DNA from: Streptomyces sp. SID9727
GTDB taxonomy: Bacteria > Actinomycetota > Actinomycetes > Streptomycetales > Streptomycetaceae
Assembly (NCBI RefSeq): GCF_010550605.1
Contig: NZ_JAAGNI010000136.1
Coordinates: 186,001-250,000, forward strand
Direction of reading: 5' to 3'
Length of the DNA stretch: 64,000 nt
The notes below the pieces were generated by a model. That model did no database searches. It saw nothing but the letters and a program-made list of their open reading frames with translations, and was not told where the DNA came from. Below are positions 1 through 8,830 of this stretch, piece after piece. Both the position numbers and the translations under genes were made by a program. How positions within the stretch are numbered: the stretch's first letter is position 1; the number at the start of each line of letters is the position of its first letter.

Positions 1-384
1 GTGGTCGTTGATGGTCACCGTCGCGGACTCGCGAACCTTCTTGACCACGACGGTCGCGCCACTGCTCTTGGCCTTCTCCCCCATGGCGTAGCTCTTGGCG
101 GTGGGAGACGGGCTGGCCAGTTCCTCCGGGCCCTGCGCGGCGTCGTCGGGGTACGTGCGCGTGTCCTGCCATACGGATGGGCTGGACGTCGGTGCGGCGG
201 TGCCGGTGACTTCGGCGCCGCCGTTGCCCACGATGGCGACGGTGACGGCGGAGGACACCCCGGCGACCACGACCGTCCAGACGGCGAGCAGCACGGCGGC
301 GCGCCGGGACAGCCGGCCTCTGGCGGGCGCGGCGACAGGAGCGGCGGGGAAGGCGGGCTCGTCGGTAGGCTTGGGCGGGATCAT
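1..384 (-). CDS. Membrane-anchored hypothetical protein, 3' end cut by the window edge
   Basis: The minus-strand frame opens with ATG at 384 and runs in frame to base 1, giving the first 128 residues of a longer protein. It starts with a proline-rich cytoplasmic stretch (MIPPKPTDEPAFPAAP), followed after an Arg-rich patch by one hydrophobic segment at about residues 30-52 (VLLAVWTVVVAGVSSAVTV). A Ser/Thr/Pro-rich linker then leads to the start of a folded part (GATVVVKKVRESATVTI). This layout of short N-tail, single membrane anchor, low-complexity linker and beta-rich extracellular domain is common among Streptomyces DUF4352-like lipoproteins and membrane proteins, but too little of the domain is present to name it. 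The gene lies downstream of the 421-residue unknown gene on the same strand with a 134-base gap, so they need not be one operon. Confidence 0.7.
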   Translation of the reverse strand, partial: MIPPKPTDEPAFPAAPVAAPARGRLSRRAAVLLAVWTVVVAGVSSAVTVAIVGNGGAEVTGTAAPTSSPSVWQDTRTYPDDAAQGPEELASPSPTAKSYAMGEKAKSSGATVVVKKVRESATVTINDH

Positions 385-518
385 GGCAGAAGACTCCTGA
401 GGTGCGCACCCGTCCGGGGCGGGCGGGGCTGTTTCGAGGCTCATCGGGGTCGAGGGTGCGAAGCAGAGAGGGTCGCTGGTGCGGTTGGGCGGGAGCCCGC
501 GCGGTCGGCGCTGCTCGC

Positions 519-1784
519 TCAGCCTTCCGTGTCGCGCTCCTTCTCGTCGCCGTTCCCGTCCCCACGCCGGCGGCGCGCTCGCTCGGCGATCCCGTCGGCG
601 ATCTTGTCCTTGACCGAACTGGCCCTGTCGAGGGTCTCGTTGCCGAGGCTCCTGGCGGCGCCAAGCCCCTTGGCGCCTGTCTCAAGCGCCTTGTCCCGCA
701 CCTCAGTCGCCGCGACCGTCCATCGTCTCGCCTCAGACGACTGGCGACCGGACTCGATCCCGAGCCGCCCGTGGAAGTCGTGGACGCCCGCCACGACCTG
801 GTTGCTCGACCGGACCACGGCCGGGGACTTGGTCGGGTGCAGCAGCACCTTCGCGTTAGCCTCGTCGGCGGCCGCGTTCATCCGGGCCACCAGACGCTCG
901 GTGCTCCGCGAGATGAGCTCCAGCCGATTCCGCCGGGCGATCCGGATCCCCTCACGATGCCGGTCCAGTTCCTCCGGATCCGTGTCCAGTACCCGGTCGA
1001 GTTCGAGCACGGCTATCGCGTCCTGGAGCTGGAAGCAACGTGCCAGGACGGCGAGCCACTGCCTGCCCTTGGACTCGGCCTGCTCGGCCGCCGAGGCGAG
1101 CTCACCGATCTTGGCCTTGTGTTCCATCTTCTCCGCGAGCGCGTCGAGTCGGCGGAGCGTGTACGCCTGAGTCGTCGCGATCGTCTCCGGCGTGGCCTGC
1201 ACCTTCGACCACGTGATGTCGGAGACCCGGCCGACCTCGTCCCGGATGGTCACGGCATCCTCGATCACGAGCTCCGCTCCGATCATCTTCGACAACGCGT
1301 CGTCCTCCTGGGCGCGGAGCACGTCGTCGAGCTTCTCGTCGATCGCGGCGAGATAGTCGGTGATCTCGTCCATGGCCTGCTGCATCGCGAGCTGCGCCAT
1401 GACCGCTGCGACGTTGGCCATCTGCGCCGGGTTCCCTCGGAGGGGTCCCCGCCCCTTCGCGAACTCGACGAACCCCTTGATCTGGCCCTTGTCGCCCTTC
1501 AGCACGCCGGTGCTGAAACCCGTCTTGGCGCTCTCCCTCAGCCCGTACTTGTCCATGCGCCGCGCGGACTCCCTGGTCAGCTTCACCCAGCGGCCCGAGT
1601 TGGCGGCGATGTCGGAACCCGTCTGTGCGAATCCAGCCGCGTTGCCGAGGGCGGACCGGAACGGGCGCGGTCGCAGGGCCTGCGACGGCAGCCCTTCCGA
1701 CATGAGGAAGCGTTCGACCGCCGCTTGATCCCCGATGACCGCCAGGCCATCGCCGTCCCGGATCAGCTGGATCTCGTCATCCAT
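519..1784 (-). CDS. Hypothetical protein in the defence region
   Basis: The gene encodes 421 residues and I do not recognise the family. ATG 1784 is preferred because AAAGGAG lies five bases upstream; a GTG at 1790 would add two residues. There is no signal peptide or clear membrane segment. The N-terminus (MDDEIQLIRDGDGLAVIGD) looks like a small beta-rich domain. The middle, about residues 110-330, is predicted by eye to be mostly long charged helices (DYLAAIDEKLDDVLRAQEDD is typical). The C-terminus is Lys/Arg/Glu-rich and probably disordered. It lies 73 bases downstream of the methyltransferase gene on the same strand, but a strong hairpin sits between them, so it may be separately expressed. 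Position suggests a link to the methyltransferase/helicase operon; the sequence gives no biochemical clue. Confidence 0.75.
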   Translation of the reverse strand: MDDEIQLIRDGDGLAVIGDQAAVERFLMSEGLPSQALRPRPFRSALGNAAGFAQTGSDIAANSGRWVKLTRESARRMDKYGLRESAKTGFSTGVLKGDKGQIKGFVEFAKGRGPLRGNPAQMANVAAVMAQLAMQQAMDEITDYLAAIDEKLDDVLRAQEDDALSKMIGAELVIEDAVTIRDEVGRVSDITWSKVQATPETIATTQAYTLRRLDALAEKMEHKAKIGELASAAEQAESKGRQWLAVLARCFQLQDAIAVLELDRVLDTDPEELDRHREGIRIARRNRLELISRSTERLVARMNAAADEANAKVLLHPTKSPAVVRSSNQVVAGVHDFHGRLGIESGRQSSEARRWTVAATEVRDKALETGAKGLGAARSLGNETLDRASSVKDKIADGIAERARRRRGDGNGDEKERDTEG

Positions 1785-1802
1785 GGTCACTCCTTTCGAG
1801 TC

Positions 1803-1841
1803 GCGGCCCGGACCGTCGTACTCTCCGCCGGTCCGGGCCGC
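1803..1841 (-). terminator. Strong hairpin downstream of the methyltransferase gene
   Basis: Twelve-base perfect arms GCGGCCCGGACC (1803-1814) and GGTCCGGGCCGC (1830-1841) flank a 15-base loop. It lies just after the methyltransferase stop (1858) and before the next gene's ribosome binding site. No T-tract follows, which is usual for Streptomyces terminators. It could also act as an attenuator for the 421-residue gene. Confidence 0.6.
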
Positions 1842-1857
1842 GTAGGCGTGGTGCGCG

Positions 1858-4800
1858 TCAGACTGCCGGGTGGCGGGGGCCGTGACCCGGGGGCGGGGTG
1901 AGGGTGGAGGTGTAGTTCTCGCCGTCCACGAGGGGCGTCGTCAGGCTGACGCCGGCCGCCGCCATCCGGTCGTACTCGGCGAGGATGAGGTCCTTGGTGC
2001 GGTAGGTGCCGTACTTGGCCTCGTCCTTGCGCTTGACGATGGGGAAGCTGTCGAGGATGTAGTCGACGTCGTCGCGGGTGATGCCGTAGAGGTGGAAGAA
2101 CAGCGCGTCGAGCTCGGCACGGATGACGGTGCGGCGGTCTTCGTCCCAGATGAAGGGGGCGCCGGTGTCGCCGAGATCGCGGGCGAACGCCACCATGTCG
2201 TCCGCCGTGCAACTCAGTTCCAGCACTCTCGGCACAACGAACAAAGTGTGAGCTCCGAGCAGGTCAGGACCCGGCACAGCTACTTGTTCGGAGGTGGTTT
2301 GCGGAATACTTGGCTGACTGAAACTATTCCGCAGTGCGTAGTCGTAGACAAATGAATTGAACGTTGCCGATAGAAGCGCGAGACGAGACGCCGAAGGTCC
2401 AGACGAAATGGTCCATCCATAAGATGCCGCACCCCAAGGAATCAGGGTGGCGATTCCCGTACGCTCATCGTTATTCCGGGCAACCCTTCGATGTCCAAGC
2501 AGCGCGGACGTACAGCCGTATCTGCGACGGGCGATACGCGCTTGGGTATCTTCCTTCGACACCCAGTACTGCGGCTGCACGACAAATCCAGGGTTTCCCA
2601 GCTCACTTAGGGAGGACTCGTGAGATCCGGTGGAATCGGCAAACCGATGGGAGAACTGATGCCCCATCCGCCCTTCGTACAAGGGAAGCATCAATGCCTC
2701 GCCCTTCCTGAAGACGTTTCCGTCTAGATGCCAACCATCAGTTTCGAGATCCGGACGCACCTTGAAAAGGTGCGAATCGTCGGTCATGTGGAACATGCGC
2801 CCAAGCTCCACACCCCAAGGGTTCCCCTTCGAGTCCCCCCTCTCAATCAGGACAGGAACTCGACGGTAGATGCCCAGAGTGATCTCGGCGTCGCGGCGGG
2901 AACGGAAGACCGGGCAGGTTCCTGTGTTCGGATTGAGGAGGGCGATCTCCTCAGGAGTCAGCGTGAACGTCTTGTCCGCGTCATCCAGCTCTGCCGGGTC
3001 GTGGAGGAAGAAGGCAAACCGGGCTGCCGGCTCGTGCAGGGCCCGGCCCACCAGGGACAGAACGCTGAACTTAAACGAGCGGTGCACGCCAGGAAAGACC
3101 GGCGCCGCATTCTCGAAGTCGTACAGCGCCCCGATCGAGCCCTTCTGCACCAGGTCCTTGAAGAAGTACTGTGTGGTCACGTCCGTCGCGATTCCCGTCG
3201 GAACGATTACACCCATGCGCCCGCGCGAGCCCGTGATAGATTGACCCGCCTCCGAGAATGCGGCATACGTATTCACCGTTCCGATGCCAGTGAGTGGGTA
3301 TCGATCCGAATCCCGGATGAAGCGAGCCTCGCCGTCTCCACGCCGCTTGGCCACTCCGAACTCCGCCGCCAACTCGGGCCTCACTGAGGGCAATTCCGCA
3401 ATCAGAGCCCGCCGGGCTGCCGCGTTGGGAGCCGTCGCAATGTTGACGTCCCTCTGTGCGAAAAACTCCTGCTCCTTCAGCTTGATGCGTTCCCACGGCG
3501 GGTTCCCAACCACACAGTCAAAGCCGCCGGCCCACCCCGTCGCTTCATCGGCCCCCGCCCATGACTCCTGGACGGAGAACACCTCCGGAAACTCCAAGTG
3601 CCAGTGGAAGAAGCCATACTGCGTCCGCAGCCGAACGATCTCGTCGTGCGTCGACTGCGGGGCCGCGTCCGACGACGGGTCCTGGAGATTCCGGAAGACC
3701 TCCTCCGTGACCGCCATCGGGGCGTCGGCCTTCTTGCGCCACATGAAGGCGGCGCACCAGGCGTCGGCCACGTGCAGGGCGCGGACGTACTCCGTCGACT
3801 CCGCCCAATCCTGGTAGGCGGCTTCCTGGCGGCGCACCTGGGCCAAAGTATCCGAGGCGGCACCCGTGATGCGGCGCAGGCCCGTCGCGAAGACCGTGTT
3901 GGCGATCTTCGCCTCGCCCCCGAGGTCGAAGAGGCCCCGCTGGCCGCCCCGTTCGGCCTTGTTCTGCTTCTCCAGGGTCTTGGCGTACTTCTTGTCGTCG
4001 CCCTCGATCGGCTTGAACGCCTCGTCCGGGATCCCGCCCCGCAGCAGCTTCGGTGTCGCCCCGATGAGCGCGTTGCCGTGCTTCACGTGGGCGTCCAGGA
4101 AGCCCAGCGGCTTGCCCGGTTCCAGGGCCTCCAGCCACAGCGACACCTTGGCCAGTTCGACGGCCATCGGGTTGAGGTCGACGCCGTAGACGCACCGCGC
4201 CACGACCTCGTGCAGCGCGTGGCGGACGGCCTCAAGCGTGGGCTCCGGGTTACGTTCCCGTACCGCCGCCACCCGCTTCGCGATCCGCCGCGACGCCGCC
4301 ACCAGGAAGTGGCCCGAGCCGCAGGCCGGGTCGCAGACCGTGAGGGAAACGAGTTCGCGGACGATCGCGTCCGACGGGTCCGGGTCACCCGCCGCGCTCG
4401 CCGTCTGCTCACCGCGCTTGACCGCGTCGTCCAGGACCGGGTCCAGGGCGGAGTCCAACAAGCACTCGATGAGCGAGGACGGGGTGTAGTACGAGCCCGT
4501 CGTCTTCCTCGTGTTGCCGGCCAGCTCCACCAGTTCGAAGGTGCGGTCGGCCGCGCTGTGCTGCGGGACCAGTTCGAGCAGGGACTCGTAGATCGAGCCC
4601 AGTTCCTCGGCGTCCAGGTGCCGGTAGTCGACCGTGCGCCACCGCCGCGAGCCCGCGTCCCGGACCTGGGAGAGGTGGCGTACGGCCGTGAGGAGGTACT
4701 CGTTCGAGAGGGACAGGCCCTTCAGTGGGGCGTCCGTCTCCGTCTCGTCAAAGATGCCGCCGAGGCCCGGCAGGCCCAGTTCCGGGCGGCCGTTCTCGTC

Positions 4801-5877
4801 ACCGAGGGCGTCCAGGACGATCCGGAGGGCCTGGTAGAGGTCGCCGTGGGCCGTTCCCCGGCGGCGGTGGGCATGCTGCCTCAGACGAGCCGACGAGAAG
4901 TAGGTCGTGTAGCGGTCCCGGGCCTGGTCGGTCGCCTCCGGGCCGTGCAGGACATCGCGGTCCTCCGCCACGAAGACGAACAGCAGGCGGTAGACCAGTC
5001 GCAGCAGCGCCCCGTGGAGGGCCTTGACGTCCGTGTCCTCGCGCAGGGCCGTATTCGCCGGGTGGCGCAGGAAGCCCGTGCCCAGGGTGGTGATGGCCTC
5101 CTGGACGCCCTTGCGGAGCTGGTCCAGGGCGCGCGTGCCCGAGGCGATCGCCTCCGTACGCCACTTCTCCAGCCAGCAGGCGGACGGGGCCGCGCCCTCC
5201 GGCACCGCGAAGCGGGAGACGTGCAGGAGGCGGTACAGGAGCACGAACTCACTGAAGAGTTCGCCGTCGAAGATGGCTTCGAGGTCGAACTCGACGTACG
5301 AGGCGGTGGCGAGCGCGCTGGAGTCGCGCAGGATCCGGAGTCGGCGGCCGTTGGTGAGGACGCCCCACAGGTGGGCCTCTGTGCGGTTCAGGCACTCCTG
5401 GACGAGGGACTGGGGCGGGACCGTGCCCGCTCCGCCGGTGCGCTTGTCCAGGTCGGCGTTCCAGGCCGTCATGTGGAGGAGGGCGTGGTTCCAGCGGTGG
5501 CTGATGGGGAAGACGCGGTCGGGGTCGCTGTCCGCCGGGATGCCGGTGGCACCGATCGGGGTCAGGCGGCCGAAGCCCAGCTCGGCGAAGAGCGGTTCCA
5601 GCCACTGGGAGACGGCCAGGCCGGTCGGGTCGGCCGGGTTCTCGGCGTCCGGGGCGACCGGCAGTTTCTCGCGCAGTTCGCGCCAGACGGACTTCAGGTA
5701 GTCCCAGTGGCGTTCGGCCTCGTCGCGTACGGAGCGGGCGCCGATGACCTGGTAGTCGGCGGGAGCGGAGCCCTTGACGTCCTTGCCGTCGGCGATGCGG
5801 AGCAGCATGTCGGCGGGGAGCAGGCCGCCGACGGTGTGGACGGCGGAGAAGACCTGGTTGCGGGTGGTGGCGGACAT
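1858..5877 (-). CDS. Eco57I-class N6-adenine DNA methyltransferase (DrmMI/PglX-like)
   Basis: This 1339-residue protein is predicted to methylate adenine in DNA, marking host DNA in a restriction-like defence system. Motif I is DPACGSGHFL at residues 516-525, preceded by the GSYYTPSSL element, and the catalytic motif IV is GNPPWERIKL with NPPW at 792-795. This motif order is that of gamma-type adenine methylases of the Eco57I/PglX/DrmMI kind. About 500 residues precede motif I; about 540 residues after NPPW should hold the target-recognition part. Start ATG 5877 overlaps the stop of the helicase gene as TGATG, so the two are translationally coupled. The part encoded by about 2220-3560 is much less GC-rich than the rest (29 of 60 bases at 2281-2340 against 44 of 60 at 5581-5640), suggesting exchange of the specificity region. 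I saw no nuclease motif in the chain. Confidence 0.88.
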   Translation of the reverse strand: MSATTRNQVFSAVHTVGGLLPADMLLRIADGKDVKGSAPADYQVIGARSVRDEAERHWDYLKSVWRELREKLPVAPDAENPADPTGLAVSQWLEPLFAELGFGRLTPIGATGIPADSDPDRVFPISHRWNHALLHMTAWNADLDKRTGGAGTVPPQSLVQECLNRTEAHLWGVLTNGRRLRILRDSSALATASYVEFDLEAIFDGELFSEFVLLYRLLHVSRFAVPEGAAPSACWLEKWRTEAIASGTRALDQLRKGVQEAITTLGTGFLRHPANTALREDTDVKALHGALLRLVYRLLFVFVAEDRDVLHGPEATDQARDRYTTYFSSARLRQHAHRRRGTAHGDLYQALRIVLDALGDENGRPELGLPGLGGIFDETETDAPLKGLSLSNEYLLTAVRHLSQVRDAGSRRWRTVDYRHLDAEELGSIYESLLELVPQHSAADRTFELVELAGNTRKTTGSYYTPSSLIECLLDSALDPVLDDAVKRGEQTASAAGDPDPSDAIVRELVSLTVCDPACGSGHFLVAASRRIAKRVAAVRERNPEPTLEAVRHALHEVVARCVYGVDLNPMAVELAKVSLWLEALEPGKPLGFLDAHVKHGNALIGATPKLLRGGIPDEAFKPIEGDDKKYAKTLEKQNKAERGGQRGLFDLGGEAKIANTVFATGLRRITGAASDTLAQVRRQEAAYQDWAESTEYVRALHVADAWCAAFMWRKKADAPMAVTEEVFRNLQDPSSDAAPQSTHDEIVRLRTQYGFFHWHLEFPEVFSVQESWAGADEATGWAGGFDCVVGNPPWERIKLKEQEFFAQRDVNIATAPNAAARRALIAELPSVRPELAAEFGVAKRRGDGEARFIRDSDRYPLTGIGTVNTYAAFSEAGQSITGSRGRMGVIVPTGIATDVTTQYFFKDLVQKGSIGALYDFENAAPVFPGVHRSFKFSVLSLVGRALHEPAARFAFFLHDPAELDDADKTFTLTPEEIALLNPNTGTCPVFRSRRDAEITLGIYRRVPVLIERGDSKGNPWGVELGRMFHMTDDSHLFKVRPDLETDGWHLDGNVFRKGEALMLPLYEGRMGHQFSHRFADSTGSHESSLSELGNPGFVVQPQYWVSKEDTQARIARRRYGCTSALLGHRRVARNNDERTGIATLIPWGAASYGWTISSGPSASRLALLSATFNSFVYDYALRNSFSQPSIPQTTSEQVAVPGPDLLGAHTLFVVPRVLELSCTADDMVAFARDLGDTGAPFIWDEDRRTVIRAELDALFFHLYGITRDDVDYILDSFPIVKRKDEAKYGTYRTKDLILAEYDRMAAAGVSLTTPLVDGENYTSTLTPPPGHGPRHPAV

Positions 5878-8786
5878 CAGACGGCGGCCTCTCCGGACGC
5901 GGCGGGCAGGTAGACGTAGACGCCGAGGACGTCGGCCGGCTTCTGGGCGGTGACCCGCAGGCCCCGGACGATCTCGTCGGAGGCGCGGCGGACCCGCCGG
6001 TGGGACTCGTGGAGTTCGGCGGAGAGGGTGTCGCCGTACTGCTCCAGGTGGTCGGTGACGGCGGGGAGCTGGCCGAGGACGCGGGTCACCATGGCCTCGC
6101 CGTGGTCGGGGTCGACGCTGTCGGCGGCCTGGGCGGTGAGGAGGGCATGGGCCTGGTCCTCGGGCAGCCACACGGCGTTCTTCGGGGAGCCCTGGAAGGC
6201 GAGGAGGCGGGCGTCCTCGGCGACGAGCTGCTTCTCCCCCTGCCGGGAGGGCAGCGTGAGGTGGAAGCGGTAGCGGACGAGGAGCAGGGTCGTGCGGGTG
6301 TCGACGGCGCGGGTGGAGACGACGCCGCAGCGGCGGGCGGGGCGGCGGCCGTCGGCCTGGCTGTCGAGGGCGGAGTTCAGGACGTGGGCGGCGATGGCAC
6401 CGACGACGGGGTCGGTGCGGACGAGGGCGGCCTCGCCCCGGGCCACGGCCGAGGTCGTACGGAACGGGATGGGGCGGGCGCCTTCGACGGCGGTGGCTCC
6501 GACGACGGGGGCGAGGGCGTCGCGCAGGCCGGCGGAGGTGCCGCTGACCTCGGCGGTGAAGTCGCCGGAGCCGTCGCCCGCCTCCACCAGGTGGGCTTCC
6601 AGGGCGGCGAGGGAGGTCCGTACGAAGTCGTTCACCTCGTCGGCGCGGCCGAGGGTGTCGCGGATGGCGAGGACCTCGCGGGCGACCTCCTCCGGGTGGA
6701 TGGAGCGCTGGGCGAACCGGGAGCGGGAGCGGGTCTCGCGTTCGGCCGCCGACTTCCAGTCGGCCTCCAGGTCGGCGAAGCTCTGCTGGAAGGAGTCTGC
6801 CTCGAAGAGGGTGCCCTGCTCCCCCTCCCGGCCGCGCAGCAGCAGCCACTCCACGATGGCGTCGGTGACGCCGGAGGAGGTCTCGTCGGGGACGGAGACG
6901 GAGATGCCGAGGTCCTTCTTGATCTGGCGGTGCTTCTTGATGAGGACGTCGAGGACCTTGCCGTCGATGCCGTTGTCGCTGCCGTACAGGGTGATGACCC
7001 GGACCTCGTCGCGCTGCTGCCCGTAGCGGTCGACGCGGCCCTCGCGCTGGTCGTGGCGAGTGGGGTTCCAGGCGAGGTCGTAGTGGACGACGGCGTCGAA
7101 GTGGTGCTGGAGGTTGACGCCCTCGGAGAGGCAGTCGGTGGCGACGAGGACGCGGCGGGCGGCGGGGTCCTGCCCGGCCTCCTCCGCCAGCTCCTCGATC
7201 CGCTCGATGCGCTGCTGGGGCGAGAGGGTGCCGGTGACGGCGCGGACGACGGTCTTCTTGCCGAGCTTGCCGCCCAGGTGCTCGGCGACGTACTCGGCGG
7301 TGGGGATGTAGCGGCAGAAGACGATCGGGTGGTAGCCGTCGGCGAGCAGCGCCTTGAGGTGCTTGACCAGGGCCTTCAACTTTAGGTCGCCTTCCGGGCC
7401 CTCCAGGGCGGCGGCCCGGCCGGCGAGTTCGGCGAGGCGGGCGCCCGCGTCGTCGGTCCCGGCGCCGGGGGCCACGTCCATGCCCTCCAGGCTGTCGCTG
7501 TCGGCCGCGTCACGGGTGAGGGGCGCGCCGAAGCGGTCGGCTTCCTCGGCGCTGGCGGCGGCCGCGGCGGCGGAGCGCGTACGGAGGGTCTGGGCGGCGG
7601 CGCGGGGGGAGGAGACGAGGGAGCGGAGCAGGGCGATCGCGGACCACCAGGCGATACGGGCCTCGCGCTTGCCCTGGCTGCCGGCGGCCTCGACGCGCTC
7701 GCTCGCATAGGCGATGGCGTCGTCGAGGAGGGCGCGGTAGGCCGGTGACAGCTTGTAGGTCTCGTCCTTGAAGAAGCGGTCGGACGGGAACGCGGTCCGC
7801 TCGGCCAGGCTGTCGTCGCCGAGGCCGTCCTCGGTCGTCAGGTACTGGCGTACGTCGGCGCGCTTGCGCTGGACGAAGTGCTGGGCGAGGAGTCGCCGGC
7901 CCCGGTCGGAGTCCAGGTCCGTGCCTGCCAGTTCGGGCCTGACCAGGCCGAGAAGGTTGCGGAAGGCGGACTCCTTGCCGCTGTGCGGGGTGGCGGTCAC
8001 GAGGAGCAGGTGACGCTCGGCGTCCTCGGCTACGCGGCGCAGCAGCTCGTAGCGGAGCTGGTTCTGCGTGGAGGTGGTGTCGTCGGCGACGACGCAGGTG
8101 TGGGCCTCGTCGACGATCACCAGGTCGGGGCAGTGCTTGACGAAGTCGTCGCGGTGGCGGGTGGACTTGATGAAGTCGGTGGAGACGATGACGTGGGGGT
8201 ACTTGTCGAAGAGCGACTGCCCCAGGTCCAGGCCGCGCTCCAGGCGGGAGACGGTGGAGGCGAGGACGAGTTCGGCGTCGAGGCCGAACTTGGTGCGCAG
8301 CTCCTCCTGCCACTGCTCGGCGAGGGCCGGCGAGCAGAGGACGGCAAGGCCGCGTGCCTCGCCCTGGGCGAGGAGTTCGCTCGCGATGAGGCCGGCCTCG
8401 ACGGTCTTGCCGATGCCGACGTCGTCGGAGATGAGGAGTCGTACGGTGCTCTGCCGCAGCGCCATGAGGAGCGGGACGAGCTGGTAGGCGCGGGGTTCGA
8501 CGGCGATGCCGGCGAGGGAGCGGAAGGGGCCGGCGCCGGAGCGGAAGCCGATGCGGAGGGCGGAGCGCAGCAGTCCGGCGGCGCGGTGGTCGCCGAGGTC
8601 GGCCGCGGACGGCGGGGCGAACTCGGCGCCGCTGACGTCCTCGAAGGCGGGGAAGACGGCGGCGATGTCGTCGTCGGAACCGCCGAGCGGGCGCAGGACG
8701 AGCATGTCGGGGGCGCTCTCGGGGAGCACGACCCATTCGCGGCCTCGGGCGGTGACCAGGGAACCGGCGGAGTAGGTGAGCGTCAT
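5877..8786 (-). CDS. SNF2/HepA-type helicase (DrmD-like)
   Basis: This 969-residue SF2 ATPase carries a Walker A variant DDVGIGKT at residues 121-128, DEAH at 226-229, TATPHSGKES as motif III and QREGRVDRYGQQ as motif VI. The first lobe is preceded by a 95-residue beta-rich N-domain. The order and spelling of these motifs match SNF2/RapA-like helicases found beside adenine methylases in class 1 DISARM (DrmD) and similar loci. It probably translocates on double-stranded DNA during recognition of incoming DNA; that role is inferred. Start ATG 8786 has GAGGA nine bases upstream. The gene follows the kinase-helicase gene after a 44-base gap and runs into the methyltransferase by a TGATG overlap, so the three form one transcription unit. 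Confidence 0.88.
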   Translation of the reverse strand: MTLTYSAGSLVTARGREWVVLPESAPDMLVLRPLGGSDDDIAAVFPAFEDVSGAEFAPPSAADLGDHRAAGLLRSALRIGFRSGAGPFRSLAGIAVEPRAYQLVPLLMALRQSTVRLLISDDVGIGKTVEAGLIASELLAQGEARGLAVLCSPALAEQWQEELRTKFGLDAELVLASTVSRLERGLDLGQSLFDKYPHVIVSTDFIKSTRHRDDFVKHCPDLVIVDEAHTCVVADDTTSTQNQLRYELLRRVAEDAERHLLLVTATPHSGKESAFRNLLGLVRPELAGTDLDSDRGRRLLAQHFVQRKRADVRQYLTTEDGLGDDSLAERTAFPSDRFFKDETYKLSPAYRALLDDAIAYASERVEAAGSQGKREARIAWWSAIALLRSLVSSPRAAAQTLRTRSAAAAAASAEEADRFGAPLTRDAADSDSLEGMDVAPGAGTDDAGARLAELAGRAAALEGPEGDLKLKALVKHLKALLADGYHPIVFCRYIPTAEYVAEHLGGKLGKKTVVRAVTGTLSPQQRIERIEELAEEAGQDPAARRVLVATDCLSEGVNLQHHFDAVVHYDLAWNPTRHDQREGRVDRYGQQRDEVRVITLYGSDNGIDGKVLDVLIKKHRQIKKDLGISVSVPDETSSGVTDAIVEWLLLRGREGEQGTLFEADSFQQSFADLEADWKSAAERETRSRSRFAQRSIHPEEVAREVLAIRDTLGRADEVNDFVRTSLAALEAHLVEAGDGSGDFTAEVSGTSAGLRDALAPVVGATAVEGARPIPFRTTSAVARGEAALVRTDPVVGAIAAHVLNSALDSQADGRRPARRCGVVSTRAVDTRTTLLLVRYRFHLTLPSRQGEKQLVAEDARLLAFQGSPKNAVWLPEDQAHALLTAQAADSVDPDHGEAMVTRVLGQLPAVTDHLEQYGDTLSAELHESHRRVRRASDEIVRGLRVTAQKPADVLGVYVYLPAASGEAAV

Positions 8787-8830
8787 CGGGTGAGTCCTCG
8801 GGGTCCTCGGGCGGTCGGTCGGTTCCGTGG

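Noticed and set aside
5878..6849. Upstream extension of the methyltransferase frame to a start at 6849
   Set aside because: It overlaps the helicase gene in another frame and is Arg/Pro-rich. ATG 5877 with a TGATG overlap gives the real start.
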